Positions 26,331 to 35,842 of a DNA stretch of 64,000 nucleotides are shown here, in pieces (the first letter of the stretch is position 1; each line of letters starts with the position of its first letter). The stretch is from the NCBI RefSeq assembly GCF_900240215.1, contig NZ_LT964679.1:2391942-2455941 (forward strand). Direction: 5' to 3'. Source of the DNA: Raoultibacter timonensis. Lineage in GTDB: Bacteria; Actinomycetota; Coriobacteriia; Coriobacteriales; Eggerthellaceae. The translations under genes were made by a program, and so were the position numbers. The notes under the pieces are model-generated. The model worked only from the letters and a program-made list of their open reading frames with translations. It ran no database searches and was not told where the DNA came from.

Positions 26331-27124
26331 CGCACACCGCCTCGCTGATGGCCGGCCTGTCCACAAGGAGACGCCCCGGGTCCTGCTATGCTGTCGTGCC
26401 CGACGGAGGCCGGCATCGGGTCGGTATCTCGGGTATGCACCGGACAGTCTTTCCCCGCAAGCTTTCCGTCACGTATGTGGATGGCGCGGTCGGCATGGGC
26501 CGCCACATCCGGCTCGTGCGTGATGAGGACGATGGTCTTGCCCTGATCGCGCAGCCCTTTGAACGTCGCAAGCACCATCTCGCCCGTGGCCGTATCGAGG
26601 TTGCCCGTCGGCTCGTCGGCCAGAATGAGAGCAGGATCGTTGACGAGCGCCCGAGCGATGGCGACGCGTTGCATTTGGCCGCCCGACAGCTCGTTGCTGC
26701 GATGGTCGAACAAGGCTTCGTCGAGGTATACGCTCCTCAGCGCGGATCGCGCCCGCTCGGCACGCTCCTTCTTCGGGCATGCGGTGTACATGAGCGGCAT
26801 CATCGCGTTGCGCAGCACCGTCGAACGCGGCAGCAGGTTGAACGACTGGAACACGAACCCGATGCGCGTTGCGCGAATTTCCGCGAGTTCGTCTTCATTG
26901 TAGGCCGCCACATCGACCCCCTCGAGAAAATACGATCCCGTCGTGGGCGTGTCGAGGCAGCCCAGGATGTTCATGAGCGTCGATTTGCCCGACCCCGAGG
27001 GGCCCATGATGGCAAGGAACTCCCCTTGCTCAACCGAGAACGAGACGCCTCGCAAGGCATGGGTCAACCCCGATGCCCCCTCGTATATCTTGTGGATGTC
27101 GCGTGCTTCGAGGACGAGAGCCAT
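26327..27124 (-). CDS. MacB/LolD-type ABC transporter ATP-binding protein
   Basis: 265 residues. Walker [11 protein letters not shown]-loop [14 protein letters not shown], signature [19 protein letters not shown], Walker [14 protein letters not shown] and H-loop IVLITHEPD are all intact. The last 40 residues after the H-loop region ([17 protein letters not shown] onward) go beyond the usual 225-residue core and look unstructured. The gene starts five bases after the adaptor stop and is coupled to the permease. Confidence 0.94.
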   Translation of the reverse strand: MALVLEARDIHKIYEGASGLTHALRGVSFSVEQGEFLAIMGPSGSGKSTLMNILGCLDTPTTGSYFLEGVDVAAYNEDELAEIRATRIGFVFQSFNLLPRSTVLRNAMMPLMYTACPKKERAERARSALRSVYLDEALFDHRSNELSGGQMQRVAIARALVNDPALILADEPTGNLDTATGEMVLATFKGLRDQGKTIVLITHEPDVAAHADRAIHIRDGKLAGKDCPVHTRDTDPMPASVGHDSIAGPGASPCGQAGHQRGGVR

Positions 27125-27129
27125 AGCCG

Positions 27130-28566
27130 CTACCCCACGACTGTTTCAGCGGTAGCCTCCATCGAACCGGATGCGCTCCCACCCGCATCGGCCCCGTATC
27201 CCATCGATCCGCTCGCGCCAACGTCGCCGACCATCATGATCTCGTCGCCTTCCGCAAGAGCACCCTTGACGGCCATGGTCAGCCCGTTCGAAGCGAGTAT
27301 CTCAACGGCGCGCTCCTCCATGTTCGCAGGATCTTCGGGATCGACCACGTAAACGAACCCCTCGGTTGCCGACATGGTCTGCACGGCCGATACCGGCACC
27401 ATCAAGGCGTTCTCGATTTTCTGGGATTCGATCGATGCCTTCGCCGTCATGCCCGGTTTCAAACGCGGATCGGGCTCGGTTATGAGCAGATCGACCGCAT
27501 ACGTAACCGTACCCGTATACCCCATGTTCGCGCCGTCCGACGCCCCGGTGTTCATCGTGGCGATGCGGCTCACCGTACCCGTCAGCGAAAGATCGGGGAT
27601 GGCCGAAAACGTGAGCACGGCTTCCTGCCCTGTCTCGATTTTGAGAATGTCGATCTCGTTAACCTCGACGGACACCGTCATCTGAGAAAGGTCGGCGATC
27701 TGCATCGGCGACGCCGCACCTGACGCATTCGCCAGCGCCTTGCCCGGTTCGATGTTGACCGACACGACGCTTCCGTCTATCGCAGCGACCACCGTGCGCT
27801 TTTCCGCCTTGGCAACCGCATCGTCGTAGGCCGATTGCGCGTTCGCGAGAGCGGTTTGGGCGCTTGCAAGCGAAAGCTCCGCCTGTTTGATGGCGGAATC
27901 GGCTTGGGCGACATCGAACGTCGGAGCAGCGGAACCCCCTACCGCTTCGGCTTCATCGGCAACCGCCGAAGCCGATGCTGCTGCGTTGAGGCCCGCCTGC
28001 TTCGAGCGGTACGCCTCATCAACCGCCAGCTGCGCCTGGGAAACGCCGTTGCTCGCCTCGTTGATGCCCTGCTGCGCCTGGACGACCGCCTTGTCGAGAT
28101 CGTCGTTAACGATCGTGTACAGCGTTTGGCCTGCGGTTACCGTATCGCCTTCCGAGACAAACACTTCACCGACCAGCCCGTCCACCTCAGGCGTCGCGCT
28201 CACCGACGAAACCGGCGTGAGCTTGCCTGAAGCCGATACGGCATCGGAAAACGTACCCCTCTCGACGAACGCGGTCGGAAGCGGCGCATCATCGGTCGGA
28301 CCCGCGGCCGACGAAGCGAAAAACCAGGTAAGACCGCCCGCGATGGCGATCACGAGAACCGTGCATACGATAGCGATGGTGATGGCCTTCTTGCGCTTCG
28401 CCTTCTTGCGCTTCTCCTTCAGGCTGCTGTACGCCCGCATATCGGCGAGAGCATCCGCATCGACGGCTGCTGGGACGATGGGATCGTATGCGTTGTATCC
28501 GTACCCCGCCGCCGGCATCCGATGCGGATCGGCTGAGTCGTTCGGGATTTCCTCATTGCGCGTCAC
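27130..28566 (-). CDS. MacA/HlyD-type efflux adaptor (membrane fusion protein)
   Basis: 478 residues, starting at a GTG (28566) with GGAGG five bases upstream; the longer open frame upstream has no matching sequence. The N-terminus is cytoplasmic, with a Lys/Arg-rich block (KEKRKKAKRKKA) before a single helix (ITIAIVCTVLVIAIAGGLTW). Outside follow a biotinyl-lipoyl-like half (VDGLVGEVFVSEGDTVTAGQ), an Ala-rich coiled-coil hairpin (about 215-320), the second lipoyl half (AIDGSVVSVNIEPGKAL) and beta-barrel domains (RLKPGMTAKASIES). The tail is rich in Gly, Ser and Met. It links the ABC pair to the exterior. Confidence 0.9.
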   Translation of the reverse strand: MTRNEEIPNDSADPHRMPAAGYGYNAYDPIVPAAVDADALADMRAYSSLKEKRKKAKRKKAITIAIVCTVLVIAIAGGLTWFFASSAAGPTDDAPLPTAFVERGTFSDAVSASGKLTPVSSVSATPEVDGLVGEVFVSEGDTVTAGQTLYTIVNDDLDKAVVQAQQGINEASNGVSQAQLAVDEAYRSKQAGLNAAASASAVADEAEAVGGSAAPTFDVAQADSAIKQAELSLASAQTALANAQSAYDDAVAKAEKRTVVAAIDGSVVSVNIEPGKALANASGAASPMQIADLSQMTVSVEVNEIDILKIETGQEAVLTFSAIPDLSLTGTVSRIATMNTGASDGANMGYTGTVTYAVDLLITEPDPRLKPGMTAKASIESQKIENALMVPVSAVQTMSATEGFVYVVDPEDPANMEERAVEILASNGLTMAVKGALAEGDEIMMVGDVGASGSMGYGADAGGSASGSMEATAETVVG

Positions 28567-28668
28567 AGCGGCCTCCAATTCTCTCGGAAACCAGCATACG
28601 GGGTGAGCGGTCAAAAGTACAGCACGACGATCAGGTATCGCAAGCTTGGAAAGAATACGGTCGCAGAA

Positions 28669-28701
28669 AAGCCCCTCGCGGTAAGGATCGGCGAGGGGCT
28701 T
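28669..28701 (-). terminator. Rho-independent terminator of the catalase gene
   Basis: Eleven-base arms AAGCCCCTCGC and GCGAGGGGCTT; on the minus strand the stem is followed by TTTTCT. It lies about 140 bp past the catalase stop. Confidence 0.8.
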
Positions 28702-28843
28702 ATCGGAAAGGAGGCCTTTGGGAAGAGAAGGCCCGAATCGGCTAGCGGCGGCCGAACCGAGGGAGTCGAGTTCGGCCGCGTATCGAGATGGTGCTGCGCG
28801 GTTGCCGGAAGCCGCCGGCAAACACGCGCAGCAGCGGTTTCGG

Positions 28844-30388
28844 CTACTTCATCGCGCCGCCCTTTTTGAGGGCCGGAACGTTTTGCCCGGTTGCGGCCAT
28901 GCGCTCTTCATGCGACATGCCCGCAAGTTCGATCACCCGGTCGACCGGCAATCCGAGCGCCTCGGCCAAGCGGGTTCCGTACTCCGGATCGGCCTTGTAG
29001 CAGTGCGCCGCATGGCGCAGCTTGATGTTATCGGTGCACGGGGCAATGTCGACAGCCGTATTGGAAACGAGCAACGCACGCTTGTCTTCGGTCATGAGGC
29101 GGTACAGATCGCCCGGCTGGTAAAAGGTATCGTCGGTCGGATCGTCCTTCGGATCCCACGCATCCATCGGACCGAACAGATCAAGCGGCGGTTCGGCCGC
29201 ATCGGCCTGCTGCTGCCATTGCCCGTAGGAGTTCGGCTCGTAGCCGATCGTGCCGCCGAAGTTGCCATCGGTGCGCATCTGGCCATCGCGATGGAATTCC
29301 GCATAGGGGCATTGCGGTCGATTGACCGGAATATGGTTATGATTCACGCCGAGACGGTAGCGCTGCGCATCGCCGTAAGCGAACAGGCGGCCTTGGAGCA
29401 GCTTGTCGGGCGAAAGCCCGATGCCCGGCACGAGGTGCGTCGGCGCAAAAGCCGCCTGCTCTACTTCCGCAAAGTAGTTCTCGGGATTACGGTTGAGCTC
29501 GAGGGTGCCCACCTCGATGAGCGGGAACTCCTTCTGGCTCCACGTTTTCGTGATGTCAAACGGGTTTTCCTTGTAGTTCTTGGCCGTTTCCTCATCCATA
29601 ACCTGAATGCAAAACTTCCATTGGGGAAAGTCGCCCTGGGCGATGGCGTTGAACAGATCGCGTTGATGGCTCTCGCGGTCCTTGGCTATGATGGCCTCGG
29701 CTTCTTCGTTCGAAAGGTTCTCGATGCCCTGCTGGGTCTTGAGGTGGAACTTCACCCACGTGCGCTTGTTGTCTTTGTCGAGGAAGCTGTAGGTATGGCT
29801 GCCGAACCCGTGCATGTGGCGGTAGCTCTTCGGGATGCCGCGATCCGACATGACGATGGTCACCTGGTGGAGCGCCTCGGGCAAGCTCGACCAGAAATCC
29901 CAGTTTGACTGCGGCGAGTGCATGTTCGTATGGGGATCGCGCTTGACAACGTGGTTGAGGTCGATGAACTTCTTGGGATCGCGCAGGAAGAACACTGGCG
30001 TGTTGTTGCCGACAAGATCCCAGTTACCCTCAGAGGTGTAGAACTTGATGGCGAAACCGCGGATATCGCGCTCGGCATCCGCCGCACCGCGCTCGCCCGC
30101 CACGGTGGAGAAGCGAACGAATACCTCGGTTTCGGTTCCGGGCTGAAACACCGCGGCCTTCGTGTACCGGCTGACGTCGCCCGTTACCCTGAATGTGCCG
30201 TACGCGCCCGAACCCTTCGCATGCATACGGCGTTCGGGAATGACCTCGCGATCGAAGTGCGCGAGCTTCTCGATCATCCAGTTATCTTGGAGCATCATGG
30301 GGCCGCGTTCGCCTGCGGTCAACGTGTTCTGGTTATCGGCGACGGGCGCGCCGTTTTCGCTGTAGAGTTTGGTGGTGTCCTGATCCAT
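28844..30388 (-). CDS. katA: Monofunctional heme catalase
   Basis: 514 residues, a clade 3-size catalase. The distal site is visible in [15 protein letters not shown] (active-site His) with [13 protein letters not shown] (Asn), and the proximal heme ligand in [14 protein letters not shown] (Tyr). It dismutates hydrogen peroxide in the cytoplasm, protecting an anaerobe during oxygen exposure. AAGGAGGT precedes the ATG at 30388; a Met 12 residues upstream lacks a binding site. The gene stands alone between two terminators. An AT-rich partial palindrome 120 bp upstream could be a peroxide-responsive operator. Confidence 0.96.
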   Translation of the reverse strand: MDQDTTKLYSENGAPVADNQNTLTAGERGPMMLQDNWMIEKLAHFDREVIPERRMHAKGSGAYGTFRVTGDVSRYTKAAVFQPGTETEVFVRFSTVAGERGAADAERDIRGFAIKFYTSEGNWDLVGNNTPVFFLRDPKKFIDLNHVVKRDPHTNMHSPQSNWDFWSSLPEALHQVTIVMSDRGIPKSYRHMHGFGSHTYSFLDKDNKRTWVKFHLKTQQGIENLSNEEAEAIIAKDRESHQRDLFNAIAQGDFPQWKFCIQVMDEETAKNYKENPFDITKTWSQKEFPLIEVGTLELNRNPENYFAEVEQAAFAPTHLVPGIGLSPDKLLQGRLFAYGDAQRYRLGVNHNHIPVNRPQCPYAEFHRDGQMRTDGNFGGTIGYEPNSYGQWQQQADAAEPPLDLFGPMDAWDPKDDPTDDTFYQPGDLYRLMTEDKRALLVSNTAVDIAPCTDNIKLRHAAHCYKADPEYGTRLAEALGLPVDRVIELAGMSHEERMAATGQNVPALKKGGAMK

Positions 30389-30506
30389 GGGTTGGACCTC
30401 CTTGTTGCCAGTCGGCTTGCGCAACGCGGCTCGTGCCGTTTTGTCGACGCAGCCTCTAACCGTCCTTTGGTTGCTTGGTCCAGTGTATCAGGATTGATGC
30501 CTCTTA

Positions 30507-30523
30507 TTAGTATTAATTATCAA
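30507..30523. promoter_or_regulatory. Possible PerR/Fur-like operator upstream of catalase
   Basis: TTAGTATTAATTATCAA is a partly palindromic AT-rich 17-mer resembling the PerR/Fur box family, in the catalase promoter region. The match is loose. Confidence 0.3.
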
Positions 30524-30601
30524 TAAAGATTGAGTACTCATAAAATGCACATCGACGGGAGCGCGCCGAGCTGCGAGCGATACCGAGCGAATCGGCCGCA
30601 A

Positions 30602-30697
30602 TGCGATGCAGGGCGGGCGCGATGCAGGGCGGGCGCGATGCAAGGCGGGCGCGACGCAGGACGAGTGCGATGCAGGACGAGTGCGATGCAGAGGCGC
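30602..30697. repeat. Six tandem copies of a 16-bp unit
   Basis: Units run head to tail from 30602; the first is TGCGATGCAGGGCGGG, the last three vary (CGCGACGCAGGACGAG, TGCGATGCAGGACGAG, TGCGATGCAGAGGCGC). A minisatellite-type array between convergent-free genes; copy number may vary between strains. Confidence 0.85.
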
Positions 30698-30876
30698 AAA
30701 CGGAACGGCTCACGATCGACCACTCGTCGTCTGCCCTGATGCGCCGAAATCTACCCAACCCTCGAATCGTCCGGTAGCGTCCCGCCCGAACACACCCGCA
30801 CGCGCACCACGTCTTCCGCATCTGACGGTCATCCAAAACGGCGGTCTAGCGAAAACGGCAGCAGCCTCACGAAAAA

Positions 30877-30900
30877 CGGGGCCTCCCGAAGGAGGCCCCG
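30877..30900 (-). terminator. Rho-independent terminator of the aldolase gene
   Basis: Perfect 10-bp stem CGGGGCCTCC / GGAGGCCCCG with a four-base loop; followed on the minus strand by T5. Confidence 0.92.
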
Positions 30901-30928
30901 CAAGCTGCGCACTATCGAGACGAACGTT

Positions 30929-31867
30929 TTACAGTGAGAAATCCTCGTCGCCGTTGAAGATGTCGAGCGCATCCTCCACCGACATGTCGGCAAGCGTGAT
31001 GGCGGAAATGGCCTTGGTCAGGCGCACGGCTTCGTCGAGCGAACGCTGATGGATGTTGCGGCCGGTTGCGTTGCCGCATGCGCCGCCCACGTGAATCTGG
31101 TCGTAGAGCTGCGTGAGGAACGTCTCGGCATCGACGGTCGAGCCGCCGGCGCACACAAGCCCGCAGCGGCCGGAGGCCATCGAAGCGATCTTGAGGGCCT
31201 CGGCAGGCGAGGTGCCGTCTTCGGGCTTCGGAGGATTGACTTTCACGAAGTCGGCGCCGAGGCAGAGCGCAACACCGGCAGCGCCGGCGATGAGCGCGGG
31301 ATCCTTCTCAGCCGTGACGGCCTTGCCACGCGGATAGATCCACAAGACGACGATGAGGCCGTTGGCATGGGCCTGGGCGATCAGTTCGCCCGCTTCGGCC
31401 ATCATGGTGGATTCGAACTCGGAGCCCAGGTAGATGGTGTAGCCGATGCCCACGATGTTCACGCCTGCCTCGCGCATGGCGAGCACGGCATCGAGATCGT
31501 AGAGCTGCGGAGAATAGGGATCTTCCTGCTTGGTACCGACGATGTTTGTCTTGGAGTTCATCTTCACGAGGTAGTTGATCTCCGGATAATCGGCTGCATA
31601 CTGGGCGATCAGGCCACGCTGGCCTGCCAGCACACCGCACACGCCCTGGCTCCCGATCTTGAACAGATGCTCGGGCTCGGCATCGGCGATGTCGATGCCT
31701 TCGCCGTAGAAGTCGGCATTCAGATGCTCGATCTTCTGGTCGCATGCAAACAGCATGAGGCGACCCGTTCCACGCGTTGCCAACATGTAGTTGTCAATGT
31801 ACTCTTCCCGCGATTCCGGCATCACGTCGACCGGCACCTTCACCTGATCACGAGTGATTTTGGGCAT
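30929..31867 (-). CDS. Class I (DhnA-type) fructose-bisphosphate aldolase family protein
   Basis: 312 residues, TIM barrel of the DeoC/FbaB (DhnA) group. The substrate-side FACDQKIEHLNADFYG, the Schiff-base lysine region LGADFVKVNPPKP, and the phosphate-binding CGLVCAGGSTVDAETFLTQL are in the expected order. It probably splits fructose 1,6-bisphosphate or a related sugar phosphate; close relatives also act in aromatic amino acid precursor synthesis. AAGGAGG precedes the ATG. It is a single-gene unit with its own terminator. Confidence 0.88.
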   Translation of the reverse strand: MPKITRDQVKVPVDVMPESREEYIDNYMLATRGTGRLMLFACDQKIEHLNADFYGEGIDIADAEPEHLFKIGSQGVCGVLAGQRGLIAQYAADYPEINYLVKMNSKTNIVGTKQEDPYSPQLYDLDAVLAMREAGVNIVGIGYTIYLGSEFESTMMAEAGELIAQAHANGLIVVLWIYPRGKAVTAEKDPALIAGAAGVALCLGADFVKVNPPKPEDGTSPAEALKIASMASGRCGLVCAGGSTVDAETFLTQLYDQIHVGGACGNATGRNIHQRSLDEAVRLTKAISAITLADMSVEDALDIFNGDEDFSL

Positions 31868-31928
31868 GTCTTCCTCCTTTATAGGAATTCCCTTGTAGGA
31901 ACTAAAACCATGGGCTCAATTCTATAGG

Positions 31929-31956
31929 AAAAGCCCTCGGGACGAAGGCTTTTCAC
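31929..31956 (-). terminator. Terminator between TM2 protein and aldolase genes
   Basis: AAAAGCC (31929-31935) and GGCTTTT (31947-31953) form a short stem with U-runs on both strands; on the minus strand it ends the TM2 gene transcript. Confidence 0.55.
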
Positions 31957-32004
31957 AAGAAATATCGGGGATAGGCCCGAAGCGCTTACGCGCCCAGCGT
32001 ACGC

Positions 32005-32862
32005 CTAGAACCATTCCCTCTTATTGAACACGTAAATCTGCTCGAACTCGCTTTGGGACTTCACGAGATAGAGAATGCCCTCGATGAACGCGATCACTCC
32101 CATCACGGCAGCGGCCAGTCCAAGCGTAATCAGACCGCCAAGAATGGTGACGGCGAGCATGATGAAGCCGGCCGTATTGTACCCGAGGTAGAACTTGTGG
32201 ATGCCGAGCGATCCGAGAAAGATGGCGAGCAAACCGGCGGCAACATGGTCTTTCGAAGCCACCACGGGAGCGTACGGTTGCTGGTAATACTGCTGTTGCG
32301 GAGGTACGGAATAGGGATTCTGCGGCTGTCCGTACTGGTTGTACTGCGTGTTGTAGGCGCTGTAGGCGTCTTGCTGGGGCTGTTGCCAGTAGTAGCCGCT
32401 CTGCGGCTGGGCCGCATCCTGCTGGGGGCCGGCATACGGATTGACGGGCTCTTGCGGGGCGGCCTGTCCGGGATAAGAATAGGCAGAGCCTTGCGATGCC
32501 CCCTGATCGGCATACGAGCTTGCAGAATCCGGCGACGTGGCCTGCGCCTGCTCGGCTGCAGGCGCGTACGGTACCCAGTTGGGATCCTGCTCGTTTGCTT
32601 CAGGAACCGACACCGGCTCGGCCTCGAGCTCGATAGGACTGCTCGTCACAGCCACGGCCTCGACAAACGAGCCGTCCGCCGCCTCGGCGGACGCGGCGGA
32701 GCCGCCATCGGAAGGCCGCTCTGCTCCAGGGGCAGGCACCTCTTCGAGCGAGGCTTTGGCCTTCGCTGCATCGAGCTTTTCCTGTGCGGCTCTCAACTCG
32801 GCTTCGGCAGCCGCTATCTCATCGGAAATCGATGCTTTCGCATCGTTATCTTTGGTATCCAT
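32005..32862 (-). CDS. TM2-domain membrane protein with long Gln/Pro/Tyr-rich N-terminus
   Basis: 285 residues. The first 200 are low-complexity: an Ala/Glu coiled-coil start (ISDEIAAAEAELRAAQEKLD), then a Pro/Gln/Tyr-rich stretch (YYWQQPQQDAYSAYNTQYNQ). The C-terminal 80 residues are a TM2 domain, two helices with the signature LGSLGIHKFYLGYNTAGF. TM2 proteins are common and of poorly known function. The start at 32862 has AAAGAGGT upstream. Confidence 0.88.
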   Translation of the reverse strand: MDTKDNDAKASISDEIAAAEAELRAAQEKLDAAKAKASLEEVPAPGAERPSDGGSAASAEAADGSFVEAVAVTSSPIELEAEPVSVPEANEQDPNWVPYAPAAEQAQATSPDSASSYADQGASQGSAYSYPGQAAPQEPVNPYAGPQQDAAQPQSGYYWQQPQQDAYSAYNTQYNQYGQPQNPYSVPPQQQYYQQPYAPVVASKDHVAAGLLAIFLGSLGIHKFYLGYNTAGFIMLAVTILGGLITLGLAAAVMGVIAFIEGILYLVKSQSEFEQIYVFNKREWF

Positions 32863-33038
32863 GATGACCTCTTTCGGTTGGATTGTTGCCACCATGATAC
32901 CGAGCAGTATACGTGGTGAGTTGTTCCGTCATAGTTTCGTAAACCATGTTCCATGCCCGACATAGTGATTAACGCAATCGCGGTATTTCTTAAGGTTTGT
33001 GTGCGATTCCGATGGCAAGAATCACGCATCCGCACGGA

Positions 33039-33908
33039 TCAATCGTCTTTGTGCTTGGTCGCCTTGCCCACGACATCCATGATCTTATCCTTGAACACGA
33101 TGCCGAGAACGGCAATCAGCGCCGCTGCAACGAATATGATGACGCTCTCCCAAATACGCCCGTCAACCAACCCGTCGGCTGCGTAGGTCGAAACGATTAC
33201 CCCAGGAATGCGGCCGATGTTGGAGAGCAGCACGAAATCGCGCATGCGCATATCGGTGAGCGGCACCAGGTACGTGAACACGTCCTTCGGCAAACCGGGA
33301 ATGAGGAACAGGATAAACACGATCATGTTGAGCTTGCCCGACTTTTCGAACGCTCGGAACTTGTCGAGATACTTGGTCGGCACCATGCTCTGCACGAACG
33401 GCGCCCCGAGCTTGTGCACCAACGCGAAGATGAATGCGCTCGAGATGATGCACCCGATAAGAATGATGAGCGCCCCGAACCACGGCCCGTACAGCATGCC
33501 TGCGGCTACCTGGGTAACCTCACCGGGGATGAACGCAACCACAATCTGCAAGAACTGGAGGCCGAGCAGGATGAACACGCCGACCGGACCGGCATCCCGA
33601 ACCTTGTCGATGACGCGCTCGACGCCGCCGGGTTCGAACAGCTCCTTGATGTAGGGGAAAATAAGCGCGCAGATCAAAAGCATTACCAAGAAAAACGCAA
33701 TGAGTCCGGCGAACTTGATGATGTCGCCCTTCTCGAACGACTTGCCGCCGATCTTCACTCGCTGATGCGAGCGCTCGGCAAGCTCCTCTTTCTTCTCGTG
33801 GAGCTCCTCGCGCTTTTCGTGGACGTCTTCCTTTATGGCGTGAAACTTTCCCGTATTGCCGGTCGAGCCGTGTCCCGCTGGTTCGTTGCTGCTGCGTTTC
33901 TGCGTCAT
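33039..33908 (-). CDS. VTT-domain (TVP38/TMEM64, DedA-like) membrane protein
   Basis: 289 residues. The first 55 are hydrophilic and highly charged, with a short Glu/Lys coiled coil (EDVHEKREELHEKKEELAE). Five or six membrane helices follow. The VTT core is seen in AFIPGEVTQVAAGMLYGPWF and ILFLIPGLPKDVFTYL. DedA/TVP38 relatives act as lipid or undecaprenyl-phosphate carriers or scramblases and support envelope integrity. It lies 24 bp after the PRC-barrel protein gene on the same strand. Confidence 0.88.
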   Translation of the reverse strand: MTQKRSSNEPAGHGSTGNTGKFHAIKEDVHEKREELHEKKEELAERSHQRVKIGGKSFEKGDIIKFAGLIAFFLVMLLICALIFPYIKELFEPGGVERVIDKVRDAGPVGVFILLGLQFLQIVVAFIPGEVTQVAAGMLYGPWFGALIILIGCIISSAFIFALVHKLGAPFVQSMVPTKYLDKFRAFEKSGKLNMIVFILFLIPGLPKDVFTYLVPLTDMRMRDFVLLSNIGRIPGVIVSTYAADGLVDGRIWESVIIFVAAALIAVLGIVFKDKIMDVVGKATKHKDD

Positions 33909-33932
33909 ATACCTGGTTCTTTTCCGACTGGA

Positions 33933-34871
33933 TCAGTCGTCGTGGCGTGCTTTGTTGTATTCCTCTTTAAAGGCGGAGAACATGCCCTTTGATTTCTTGA
34001 TCTGCTTGCCGACCGCTTTCGCCCCCTGATTGACCGCTTTGCCGATCTGCTCGCCCGTGGACTCGGTTTCTTCGACCTCGCCTTCGAGGGCCTTCTTCTT
34101 ATCGGCGGTACCGCTTTCCTTCTGGAATTCCTCCTTGAATCCGACAAAACCCTCTTTGGTCGCCTCGGCGCGCTCGCCTACCGCTTTCGCGCCCTTGTTG
34201 ACCGCCTCGCCCGTCTTCTTTACCGCTTTGCCAGCTTTGTCTGCCGCAACCGCCGTTGCCGCTCCTGCCTTTTCGGCAAGACCGCCTTCGGCGACGATCT
34301 CTTTGGCTTCGTCGGAAATCAGAATCGCTCCGTACTCGACGTTGTCGGTCTGCACGCCCTCTTTGCCCGTCTGCGCGATGGCTGCACCGACACCGCGCTT
34401 GAAGCCGGTGATCAGCTCGACGGGAATCAGACGCTTGCCCAAAAGAGCGTTCGACGTTGCACCGGCATCGGTTTCGACCATCTCCACGGCACCAGTCAGG
34501 CGATTGAACGTCACATTGCCCACGAAACCGAACTCGGTACCGTCTTCGGTCAGGATCGGCAATCCGATCCAAAGAACGCAATCGTCCCATTCGACGCCGA
34601 GTTTCTTGCAGGCGGCTCGATCGGTTGCATCCGCATCGAGGCGAATGCAGATGCGCCCGTCGATAAGGTCGTATCCGTCGATGGCGACGAACTTGTCTTT
34701 GCGATGGAACATCCACAGCAAATCGGGCCTCTTGACAATGAATCCGACAACCCGCTTCTCCTTGGGATGAAACACGATACGGCGCACCTTGCCGATACGC
34801 CGCGTTCCCCGTTTGCCCCCGATAACGCGGGTGCCGATTATTTCGTTCGTGGTAATGGAGTTTTTAGCCAT
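33933..34871 (-). CDS. PRC-barrel domain protein with repetitive Lys/Glu/Ala tail
   Basis: 312 residues, no signal peptide. Two PRC-barrel-like parts: residues 5-75 (NEIIGTRVIGGKRGTRRIGK, RRIVFHPKEKRVVGFIVKRP) and about 110-190 (GTEFGFVGNVTFNRLTGAVE). The C-terminal 110 residues contain a repeated GKAV...KGAKAVGER pattern, charged and probably helical, as in stress-related LEA-like proteins. PRC barrels often bind RNA, photosynthetic reaction centres or partner proteins; the role here is unknown. Neighbours (VTT, YtxH, TM2) suggest an envelope-stress cluster. Confidence 0.82.
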   Translation of the reverse strand: MAKNSITTNEIIGTRVIGGKRGTRRIGKVRRIVFHPKEKRVVGFIVKRPDLLWMFHRKDKFVAIDGYDLIDGRICIRLDADATDRAACKKLGVEWDDCVLWIGLPILTEDGTEFGFVGNVTFNRLTGAVEMVETDAGATSNALLGKRLIPVELITGFKRGVGAAIAQTGKEGVQTDNVEYGAILISDEAKEIVAEGGLAEKAGAATAVAADKAGKAVKKTGEAVNKGAKAVGERAEATKEGFVGFKEEFQKESGTADKKKALEGEVEETESTGEQIGKAVNQGAKAVGKQIKKSKGMFSAFKEEYNKARHDD

Positions 34872-34884
34872 GCTTCAGTTTCCA

Positions 34885-34909
34885 AGGGCACCCGAATATC
34901 GGGTGCCCT
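34885..34909 (-). terminator. Hairpin between YtxH and PRC-barrel genes
   Basis: AGGGCACCCGA and TCGGGTGCCCT form a perfect 11-bp stem with loop ATA. The following T-run on the minus strand is poor (TTGG), so it may be a weak terminator or an mRNA-stability element. Confidence 0.5.
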
Positions 34910-34988
34910 ATTCTCTCGTGATCTGACAGGATCATAGAATGCCAAGCTGCCTTGGTGCCCGAAAGGCACCGCGAGGCGCATGCCCAGC

Positions 34989-35594
34989 TTACTTGTCGTC
35001 GGCGTTTTTCGCCGCGTCAGCTATGGCATCGGCTACCTTGTCGACGGTTTCTTCCGCAGCATCGGCAACCTTATCCTGCACGGGCTCGTCGGCCTCGCTG
35101 CCGGAAATCTTGACGGCAACGGAATCGAGCGCGTCATGCGCCTTTTCGGCGACGTTCTTTGCGGCGTCGGCCGCAACGGGAATCTTCTCGTTGACCGCAT
35201 CGTGAGCCGCCTCGGCGTTCTTGGCAACCTGCGAGGCGATGCGCTGGCGCGCCGCTTCGATCTTCTCGCGCAGTTCGTCGTTCTTCTCGGAGAAGACCGG
35301 CTTGACGTTGCTGGCAGCTTCCTGCACCTTCGAGGTGGCCACATTCACAACCTCGGAGCCCTTAGCGGCAGCGTTCTGATACACTTCCTGGCCCTTAGCG
35401 GTTGCATCCTGGTAGAACTGCTGGACGTTCTCGGAAGCCTGGGCACCGAATTCCTGAGCTTCGCCCCAAGCTGCGCCGACCTTATCGGATACTATCGCAC
35501 GGGTCTCGGAACCGCTGCGGGGAGCGTACAGAAGCGCGATGATCGCGCCGATGGCACCGCCTGCGAGAAACGCCCCGAATCCTTTGTTACCCAT
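34989..35594 (-). CDS. YtxH-domain protein
   Basis: 201 residues. The N-terminal FLAGGAIGAIIALLYAPRSG with SETR is the hallmark of YtxH/gas-vesicle GvpP-like proteins: one membrane helix followed by an APxSG motif. The rest is a long Ala/Glu/Lys/Asp helix of apolipoprotein- or LEA-like character (EEKRIASQVAKNAEAAHDAV-like register), ending acidic. Members in Bacillus are general stress proteins of unknown mechanism. AAGGAGG precedes the start. Confidence 0.88.
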   Translation of the reverse strand: MGNKGFGAFLAGGAIGAIIALLYAPRSGSETRAIVSDKVGAAWGEAQEFGAQASENVQQFYQDATAKGQEVYQNAAAKGSEVVNVATSKVQEAASNVKPVFSEKNDELREKIEAARQRIASQVAKNAEAAHDAVNEKIPVAADAAKNVAEKAHDALDSVAVKISGSEADEPVQDKVADAAEETVDKVADAIADAAKNADDK

Positions 35595-35780
35595 AACTGC
35601 CTCCTTTGGGATTGCTTTCGATGAGCCACATTATAGGGCATCGCACCTAGCGGCCCTGCCAAAACATCCTTCGCCCACGAAACAGTTGCTTTTCCGTAAC
35701 CGATGCGACCATGGGTAAACAGGCGACACGCCGTGCCTATCGTTGCGCGGGCGGCCTGCTGTCCCACCAAAAAAAGAAAA

Positions 35781-35803
35781 CGGGGTCGGAAGCTCCGACC
35801 CCG
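35781..35803 (-). terminator. Rho-independent terminator after ddl
   Basis: Stem CGGGGTCGGA / TCCGACCCCG with loop AGC; on the minus strand followed by TTTTCTTTTTTTT, the strongest U-tract in the window. Confidence 0.95.
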
Positions 35804-35842
35804 TCACCGTTTCATCAATTCCTCAGCCGATCCCCGACAGGC

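Larger units (their letters stand above)
30389..30928. other. Non-coding region: catalase promoter, 16-bp tandem repeats, aldolase terminator
   Basis: 540 bp with no supported gene. From the catalase side it holds an AT-rich partial palindrome (30507-30523), six tandem 16-bp units (30602-30697) and the aldolase terminator (30877-30900). Open frames through the repeat are low-complexity and lack ribosome binding sites. Confidence 0.6.

Noticed and set aside
28567-28821. Longer N-terminus for the MacA-like adaptor
   Set aside because: The upstream 85 codons run through the catalase terminator and lack a ribosome site; the GTG at 28566 has GGAGG at good spacing.
30602-30697. CRISPR-like array
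   Set aside because: Units are contiguous 16-mers without spacers and no cas genes are present.
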